The notes under the pieces were generated by a model. That model saw nothing but the letters and a program-made list of their open reading frames with translations. It ran no database searches and was not told the DNA's origin. From Hahella sp. KA22 (GTDB lineage Bacteria; Pseudomonadota; Gammaproteobacteria; Pseudomonadales; Oleiphilaceae): DNA of 64,000 nucleotides. Both the position numbers and the translations under genes were made by a program. Below are positions 59,204 through 64,000 of this stretch, piece by piece; within the stretch, counting starts at the first letter, position 1; the number at the start of each line of letters is the position of its first letter. The DNA lies in the NCBI RefSeq assembly GCF_004135205.1, contig NZ_CP035490.1, positions 2,001,501-2,065,500 of the forward strand, given 5' to 3'.

Positions 59204-60082
59204 CTAAGGCGCAGGGTACATCCCCAAATAGGCGGACACGATATCATTTCCCCAGATCACGGCTATCCAGCCGGCGATTGCCAGATAGGGGCCGAATGGG
59301 ATCGGGATATTTTTATCTCTACCCAAGGTAATAATCATCGCCAGGCCAATAACGGCTCCAACCAGTGATGAAAGCAGAATAATGAGCGGGAGCATTTTCC
59401 AGCCCAGCCAGGCCCCAAGAGCGGCAAGCAGCTTGAAGTCGCCGTAACCCATACCTTCCTTGCCGGTCAAAAGGCGGAATAAGTGGTAAACCGACCACAA
59501 AGCCAAATAGCCAATGGCTGCGCCAATCACAGCTTCTGATAGAGGGGCGAAAATACCTTGGATATTGATTAACAATCCCGCCCAAAGCAGAGGCAGCGTC
59601 AGGTCATCAGGCAGTAGCTGGGTGTCGAAGTCAATCAATGACAAAGTAAGCAATGTCCAGCTTAAGCCGATGGCCGCCAGTCCCGCCCAACTCATCTTGA
59701 AATAGCAGACGACAATGACCGCTAATAAAGCGGTGGCGATTTCCACTAGCGGATAGCGAATAGAAATACCCGTTTTGCACGAGGAGCACTTGCCGCCAAG
59801 AAACAAATAACTGATTACCGGAATATTTTCCCAGGCCCTGATTTTATGTCCGCACTTAGGGCAGGTTGAATCGGGTTTGGAAAGCGTGATCAGGGGTTCA
59901 TCTGTTTTAGGGCAGTCGCAGCCTGGAATTTCAGCGCACTGAGCCCGCCACTCCTGCTCGAGCATTTTCGGCTTTCGCAGAATCACGACATTCAAAAAGC
60001 TGCCGACAACCAAGCCGAAAACAATGACCGTGGTATAAAGCAGCGCAGGGTTATGATTGAACTGACTAAAAATTTCTAACAT
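59204..60082 (-). CDS. pilD: type IV prepilin peptidase PilD
   Basis: Membrane aspartic protease and N-methyltransferase (292 aa) that cleaves and methylates type IV prepilins and pseudopilins. The cytoplasmic loop has the zinc cysteines C74, C77 (CPKC), C99 and C102 (CSSC). Catalytic Asp residues are D151 (in IDFDTQLLPD) and D215 (GMGYGDFK). Three more cysteines, C49, C55 and C57, precede the loop. About eight membrane helices are visible. It is separated from pilC by a strong terminator and is co-directional with coaE-yacG. Confidence 0.96.
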   Translation of the reverse strand: MLEIFSQFNHNPALLYTTVIVFGLVVGSFLNVVILRKPKMLEQEWRAQCAEIPGCDCPKTDEPLITLSKPDSTCPKCGHKIRAWENIPVISYLFLGGKCSSCKTGISIRYPLVEIATALLAVIVVCYFKMSWAGLAAIGLSWTLLTLSLIDFDTQLLPDDLTLPLLWAGLLINIQGIFAPLSEAVIGAAIGYLALWSVYHLFRLLTGKEGMGYGDFKLLAALGAWLGWKMLPLIILLSSLVGAVIGLAMIITLGRDKNIPIPFGPYLAIAGWIAVIWGNDIVSAYLGMYPAP

Positions 60083-60104
60083 CGGTTATATGAGTACTGT
60101 TAAA

Positions 60105-60132
60105 AAAAGACCTCGCGAGCGCGAGGTCTTTT
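60105..60132. terminator. bidirectional intrinsic terminator between pilC and pilD
   Basis: A perfect 12-bp stem (AAAAGACCTCGC with GCGAGGTCTTTT, loop GAGC) carries A residues on the left and T residues on the right. On the minus strand it should end pilB-pilC transcripts before pilD. Confidence 0.92.
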
Positions 60133-60148
60133 GGGGATAGGTATTTGA

Positions 60149-61369
60149 TTAGACCACGGAGCCCAATTGGAATATAGGAAGGTACATTGCGACGATCAAC
60201 CCACCAACAAGCACGCCGAGGACGGCCATGATCATTGGTTCCATTAAGGCTGTAAGGTTGTCGACTGCGTCATCAACTTCCGCTTCATAATGATCTGCAA
60301 CTTTCTCAAGCATATCATCGAGTGCGCCTGACTCTTCGCCAATCGAAGTTAGCTGAATAGCCATTACGGGGAAAACCCCTGTAGATTTCATGCTGTACTG
60401 TAGTTGAGTTCCCGAGGACACATCATCACGGATTTTATGGACGGCCTGCTTGAATACAGCATTACCCGTGGCCCCTGCTACTGAGTCTAGCGCGTCAACC
60501 AGAGGTACACCGGCTGCGAAAGTTGTAGATAAGACCCTGGCAAATCTTGCAACAGTAGACTTATAGAGGATATCCCCAACAATAGGCAGCTTGAGAATAT
60601 ATTTATCTACAGCATTTGATACTTTTTCTGATCGTCTTTTTGCTTCTTTAAAGGCAAAAATTGATCCGACAATACTTATGAGGAATACAAACCAATACTC
60701 CTGCATTATGACCGAAAGATTGATGACCACTTGAGTAAATGCTGGTAAGTCTGCCCCAAAACCTTGGAATAACTCTTGGAACTGGGGTACAACCTTTACG
60801 AGAAGTATACCGGTAACAACAATAGCCACAACTATTACAGCAATAGGATAAGTAAGGGCCTTTTTAACTTTTTTCTTAAGAGTTTCTGTTTTTTCCAGAT
60901 AGCTTGCAACTCGGTCCAGCATAGTCTCAAGGGCCCCGGATTTTTCTCCTGAGTCAATGAGGTTGCAAAATAGGTCATCAAAGTGTCTTGGATGCTTTGC
61001 CAGCGCACCTGCAAAACTATTCCCCGCCGCGACTTCATTTTTTATGTCTAAAACTAGCTCTCTCAGTGACGGGTGCTCTAAACCATCCGCTACAATGTCG
61101 AAAGACTGTACGAGTGGCACACCGGCTTTCATCATTGTCGCCATCTGTCGGGTGAAGATGGCAATATCGAAGGGAGTAATCGTCTTTGTTCGTTTTCCTA
61201 ATATGCTTTCTGCTTTCTTTTTGACCTTGGTTGGGTTTATTCCCTGTTTCCTAAGCTGAGCCTTAACCAGAGCCACATTGGCTCCGCTAGTCTCACCCTT
61301 TGTTTTATTCCCCTTTCGATCTGTGCCCTCCCAAACGAAGGTGGAGCTTTTATTTGCTGCTTGAGCCAT
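60149..61369 (-). CDS. pilC: type IV pilus inner-membrane platform protein PilC
   Basis: Platform protein (406 aa) that couples the PilB and PilT motors to pilin assembly. Two T2SSF domains are visible at about residues 68-190 (FTRQMATMMKAGVPLVQSFD) and 270-395 (FARVLSTTFAAGVPLVDALDSV), each followed by membrane helices. The N-terminal cytoplasmic segment contains FVWEGTDRKGNKTKGE. It starts 3 bp after pilB. Confidence 0.96.
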   Translation of the reverse strand: MAQAANKSSTFVWEGTDRKGNKTKGETSGANVALVKAQLRKQGINPTKVKKKAESILGKRTKTITPFDIAIFTRQMATMMKAGVPLVQSFDIVADGLEHPSLRELVLDIKNEVAAGNSFAGALAKHPRHFDDLFCNLIDSGEKSGALETMLDRVASYLEKTETLKKKVKKALTYPIAVIVVAIVVTGILLVKVVPQFQELFQGFGADLPAFTQVVINLSVIMQEYWFVFLISIVGSIFAFKEAKRRSEKVSNAVDKYILKLPIVGDILYKSTVARFARVLSTTFAAGVPLVDALDSVAGATGNAVFKQAVHKIRDDVSSGTQLQYSMKSTGVFPVMAIQLTSIGEESGALDDMLEKVADHYEAEVDDAVDNLTALMEPMIMAVLGVLVGGLIVAMYLPIFQLGSVV

Positions 61370-61372
61370 ACG

Positions 61373-63085
61373 TTAATCCTTCGTTACGCGATTTGCTTCT
61401 TCTAGACTGGTTACGCCTTCTATTACCTTTCTGAGCGCAGACTGTCGGAGGTTACGGAAGCCTTCTTTTTGCGCTTGCTTCGCCAACTCTAGCGAACTGG
61501 CTTCGTTCATAATAAGTTCTTGCATAGCAGGGGTGATCCTTACCACCTCGTAGATACCAACACGTCCCTTATACCCATCCTTGCATTTATCACAGCCTTT
61601 GGGCCTATACAATTTAAAGCCTGTTTCAATTTGTTTGTCTGTGAAGCCTTCCTCTTTTAGCACATCATTTGGAACAGTAATGGTCTCCTTGCATTCGGAG
61701 CATAACCTTCTGGCTAATCGTTGAGCAATTATGAGGCTTACAGAAGTAGCTATGTTAAACGCTGGCACTCCCATATTTCTTAAACGAGTTAGAGTTTCCG
61801 CTGCACTATTGGTATGGAGAGTTGATAGGACTAAGTGTCCAGTCTGGGCGGCTTTGATTGCTATGGAGGCAGTATCCAAATCCCGAATCTCCCCAACCAT
61901 AACTACATCTGGGTCTTGGCGTAAGAAAGCTCTTAGAGCGGATGAAAAGTCCAAGCCTACTCTTGTGTTGACATTTACTTGGTTTACTCCTTCCAGGTTT
62001 ATCTCAACTGGGTCTTCTGCTGTGGAAATATTTCGCTCTGTTGTATTGAGTATATTTAGACCTGTATATAAAGAGACTGTTTTTCCACTTCCGGTAGGTC
62101 CTGTTACTAGAATCATACCTTGCGGCTGCGCGAGAGCATCCAAATACATCTTTTTCTGGTCTTCTTCGTACCCTAATGCGTCTATTCCCAGTTTTGCGCT
62201 ACTTGGGTCAAGAATCCTTAAAACGATTTTTTCTCCCCATAGGGTAGGAAGAGTGTTGACACGAAAATCGATAGCCTTTGTTTTCGAAAGCTTCATTTTT
62301 ATTCTGCCGTCTTGAGGCACCCTACGTTCAGATATATCGAGCTGAGACATAACTTTTAAGCGGGCTGCTAACTTTGCGGCTAGCTTTATAGAAGGCTTAG
62401 ATACTTCGTTCAATATGCCGTCTGTCCTAAACCTTACACGATATGACTTTTCGTAAGGCTCAAAGTGTATGTCTGAAGCCCCGCCTTTGATCGCATCAAG
62501 GAGCATCTTATTGATGTACTTAACTATTGGCGCATCGTCTTGCTCTGGCCCAGAGTCGTCAGCTCTGTCTGGTTCATCTCCAGCGTCAATATCAATATCA
62601 TCAAGTTCGGTATCTCCAAGGTCTCCCAAAGGTTGCTCATGTGAGTCCAAGTATTTTTCAATTAACGCAGAAAGCTTATCCTCTTCCACTAGAATGGCGT
62701 CGGTACCAAGACCGGTATGAAACTTGATCTCGTCAAGCGCTTGCAAGTTAGTGGGATCTGCGACCGCCAGAAAGAGTCGATTTCCTCTTTTGAATATAGG
62801 AAGTGCGTGGTGTTTGCGAATGAGCTTTTCGTCAACGATTTTGTCAGGTATCTGTTCGATAGAGAGGCCAGAGAGATCCATAAGAGGGACCCCAAACTCA
62901 GCGGAAGCCGCATAAGCGAGTTGTGTGGCGTTGGCTAGACCTTGCTTGACGATATAGCTAACAAAAGGGTCCTTGGACTTTTGCGCGTTGGCTTGCGCCT
63001 CACGTGCTACGCTCTCTTCTAGCAGCCCATCCTGAACGAAGCGACGCGCTAACCCTGTTAATGGCGGGGAAATCTGTGTATTCAT
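61373..63085 (-). CDS. pilB: type IV pilus extension ATPase PilB
   Basis: Hexameric assembly motor (570 aa). The N-terminal GSPII_E-N domain covers about residues 20-150, followed by an acidic linker (about 155-182). Walker A is GPTGSGKT near residue 330, the Asp box and Walker B region read RQDPDVVMVGEIRDLDTA, and the His box is GHLVLSTLHTN. The zinc tetracysteine is CSECKETI and CDKCKDGY. It is divergent from pilA and co-transcribed with pilC. Confidence 0.97.
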   Translation of the reverse strand: MNTQISPPLTGLARRFVQDGLLEESVAREAQANAQKSKDPFVSYIVKQGLANATQLAYAASAEFGVPLMDLSGLSIEQIPDKIVDEKLIRKHHALPIFKRGNRLFLAVADPTNLQALDEIKFHTGLGTDAILVEEDKLSALIEKYLDSHEQPLGDLGDTELDDIDIDAGDEPDRADDSGPEQDDAPIVKYINKMLLDAIKGGASDIHFEPYEKSYRVRFRTDGILNEVSKPSIKLAAKLAARLKVMSQLDISERRVPQDGRIKMKLSKTKAIDFRVNTLPTLWGEKIVLRILDPSSAKLGIDALGYEEDQKKMYLDALAQPQGMILVTGPTGSGKTVSLYTGLNILNTTERNISTAEDPVEINLEGVNQVNVNTRVGLDFSSALRAFLRQDPDVVMVGEIRDLDTASIAIKAAQTGHLVLSTLHTNSAAETLTRLRNMGVPAFNIATSVSLIIAQRLARRLCSECKETITVPNDVLKEEGFTDKQIETGFKLYRPKGCDKCKDGYKGRVGIYEVVRITPAMQELIMNEASSLELAKQAQKEGFRNLRQSALRKVIEGVTSLEEANRVTKD

Positions 63086-63160
63086 TACAAATGATATGCG
63101 TTGTGACTAAAAACAATTGCCTTTCAGAAGTTTAGAATCAATCAAGGAACTTGGAAAGGC

Positions 63161-63190
63161 GTTATAGTGGTTTTTATTGTAAGGTGACAA
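63161..63190 (-). promoter_or_regulatory. candidate sigma-70 promoter for pilBC
   Basis: On the minus strand TTGTCA (63185-63190) and TATAAC (63161-63166) each match consensus at five of six positions and are separated by 18 bp. The start would be about 70 bp ahead of the pilB ATG. The -35 coincides with the left arm of the palindrome. Confidence 0.55.
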
Positions 63191-63219
63191 TTATTGTCAT
63201 GTGTGGTCGCATTTTGTCA
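63185..63219. promoter_or_regulatory. palindrome and TGTCA repeat, candidate PilR-type upstream site
   Basis: TGACAATTATTGTCA at 63185-63199 has perfect 7-bp arms around one central base. A further TGTCA at 63215-63219 lies exactly 20 bp from the one in the palindrome, so on the same helix face. The position is about 120-150 bp upstream of the predicted pilA start, where enhancer-binding proteins act on sigma-54 promoters. PilR of Pseudomonas binds repeated TGTC-containing sites. Assignment to PilR is inference. Confidence 0.5.
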
Positions 63220-63310
63220 TAAGTGCGCATAGGTCCTTTGGCCTACAATGGCTAAGGGCTGGATTGGTAAGGCACTGAATAACATACTTTATCGAAGTAA
63301 GAGTTAAATG

Positions 63311-63326
63311 TGGCACGGGGTGTGCA
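63311..63326 (+). promoter_or_regulatory. sigma-54 (-24/-12) promoter of pilA
   Basis: TGGCAC (63311-63316), five bases, then GTGCA (63322-63326). This matches the consensus TGGCAC-N5-TTGCA with one mismatch. The invariant GG and GC are 10 bp apart. It lies about 80 bp ahead of the pilA ATG, leaving a leader near 70 nt. RpoN itself is encoded in this window. Confidence 0.85.
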
Positions 63327-63405
63327 TCCATCTAAATCAAGGTGGCGGCTTCGGGCGCGAAACCGAAATTCAATAGTGTCGAAAGACGTGGTAGGAGAGA
63401 GATAA

Positions 63406-63849
63406 ATGAAGAGCATGCAAAAAGGTTTTACCCTTATTGAATTAATGATCGTTGTTGCGATCATTGGTATTTTGGCCGCTGTAGCGATTCCTGCTTATCA
63501 GGATTACACTGCTCGCGCTCAGATATCAGAAGGGTTGTCGCTGTCTGGCGGTTTGAAAACTACTATTACTGAGATTTGGACTCAGGAAGGTTCTCTGGCT
63601 ACTGCAGACAGTGGTAGCTCCGGTATTGCAGCTGAGTCAGACATCAGCGGCAAATATGTCGAAAAAGTGAACGTTACTGATGGTTTGGTGACTATTACGA
63701 TGAAGAGCACCGGCGTAGCTCAAGCTATCCAAGGCAAAACTTATAACATCAGCCCTGTTACTGGCGTTGGCTCAATCAAGTGGGCTTGTAAAGCAGGCGC
63801 TGCCGCTACCAAAATCGACGTTAAGTATCTGCCTAAGAGCTGCAGCTAA
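63406..63849 (+). CDS. pilA: type IV major pilin PilA
   Basis: Type IVa pilin precursor of 147 aa. The prepilin leader MKSMQKG is cleaved by PilD before F8, and the mature N-terminus FTLIELMIVVAIIGILAAVA has Glu at +5. The C-terminal disulfide loop is C128 to C146 (D-region of 19 residues). A GGAGAGAG ribosome-binding site lies 7 bases ahead. It is divergent from pilB, driven by a predicted sigma-54 promoter, and ends at a strong terminator, so it is probably monocistronic. Confidence 0.97.
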   Translation: MKSMQKGFTLIELMIVVAIIGILAAVAIPAYQDYTARAQISEGLSLSGGLKTTITEIWTQEGSLATADSGSSGIAAESDISGKYVEKVNVTDGLVTITMKSTGVAQAIQGKTYNISPVTGVGSIKWACKAGAAATKIDVKYLPKSCS

Positions 63850-63874
63850 TAATATAGTAGCAGCCTAGCGCAAT

Positions 63875-63904
63875 AAAAGGCCAAGGTTAAACCCTTGGCC
63901 TTTT
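63875..63904 (+). terminator. intrinsic terminator of pilA
   Basis: A perfect 12-bp stem (AAAAGGCCAAGG with CCTTGGCCTTTT, loop TTAAAC) runs into a T-rich tract. It lies 26 bp after the pilA stop, as expected for a highly expressed single-gene transcript. Confidence 0.95.
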
Positions 63905-63929
63905 TGTTTTTGGGATTTGGAAATCTGCC

Positions 63930-64000
63930 TTGAAAAGCACTCTCACTAGCCTTCTTTTTTTGCTCACTCTGACGTTTCTCCTTGTGGGGGGGTATAAGCT
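63930..64000 (+). CDS. possible start of a membrane or exported protein (partial)
   Basis: From a TTG codon at 63930 the frame is open to the window edge and reads a basic residue followed by a hydrophobic run (MKSTLTSLLFLLTLTF), like a signal peptide or first membrane helix. The ribosome-binding site is weak. In relatives, pilin-modifying genes often follow pilA, but too little is visible here to name the product. Confidence 0.3.
   Translation, partial: MKSTLTSLLFLLTLTFLLVGGYK

Larger units (their letters stand above)
63086..63405. promoter_or_regulatory. divergent pilB / pilA control region
   Basis: These 320 bp contain a minus-strand sigma-70-like promoter for pilB, a 15-bp palindrome with a second TGTCA 20 bp from the first, and a sigma-54 promoter ahead of pilA. 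Each is listed separately. No gene is seen in between; a tRNA, found near pilA in some Pseudomonas strains, is absent. Confidence 0.75.

Noticed and set aside
63850-64000. tRNA gene next to pilA as in some Pseudomonas strains
   Set aside because: No cloverleaf, T-loop GTTCRA motif or CCA end was found; only the pilA terminator and a possible gene start.

Overview
The window is one contiguous stretch of a gammaproteobacterial chromosome. Gene content and order are those of Pseudomonas-like and marine Oceanospirillales-like bacteria. Diagnostic blocks are kdsDC-lptCAB-rpoN-hpf-ptsN-rapZ-ptsO, mlaFEDCB-ibaG-murA-hisGDC-algW, gatCAB next to mreBCD-maf-rng-yhdP, and pilDCB/pilA with coaE-yacG. Base composition is moderate, and many genes lie on the minus strand in long operons. 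A Hahella-like organism fits this picture, but that is an inference from gene content, not a sequence match. No rRNA, tRNA, insertion sequence, prophage or CRISPR array was seen.

Layout. 1-2280: sulfate activation (cysD and the visible part of cysN, minus). 2584-2988: a PilZ protein. 3226-8016: rimO (plus) facing the gatCAB amidotransferase operon (minus). 8243-17644: the plus-strand cell-shape and envelope block mreB-mreC-mreD-maf-rng-yhdP-nitrilase; mreC appears to start at an AUU codon. 17655-19642: darP and mgtE. 19880-26971: the nitrogen-PTS/RpoN genes and the LPS transport and Kdo synthesis genes, all minus. 27282-35379: mla phospholipid transport, then an unusual run of seven hairpins, then ibaG, murA and histidine genes. 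35387-39193: an AlgW/DegS-like protease, a Nif3-like protein, zapG and zapE. 39258-44162: a thiolase divergent from a DUF1302/DUF1329 pair, suggesting lipid or hydrophobic-compound metabolism. 44284-53036: minus-strand accessory envelope genes (acyltransferase, DUF1232, Bax-like, a large unknown lipoprotein, YfaZ, DUF3187, a CPA antiporter). 53346-58281: a hybrid histidine kinase whose ATPase domain looks degenerate, a cysteine-rich PilZ protein, trmO and an unknown barrel-like protein. 58332-63849: yacG, coaE and the type IV pilus genes pilD, pilC, pilB and pilA.

Connections. RpoN (sigma-54) is encoded at 22026-23528, and a well-matched -24/-12 promoter lies in front of pilA. A palindrome upstream of pilA also covers the -35 box of the divergent pilB promoter, so the two may be controlled together. 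The lpt, kds, mla, murA, mre and yhdP genes together form an outer-membrane and wall biogenesis neighbourhood. Most of the window is conserved core genome. The less ordinary items are the hairpin array after mlaB, the apparent pseudokinase, the Cys-cluster PilZ protein, the pilA/pilB control region, the AUU start of mreC and several envelope proteins of unknown function.
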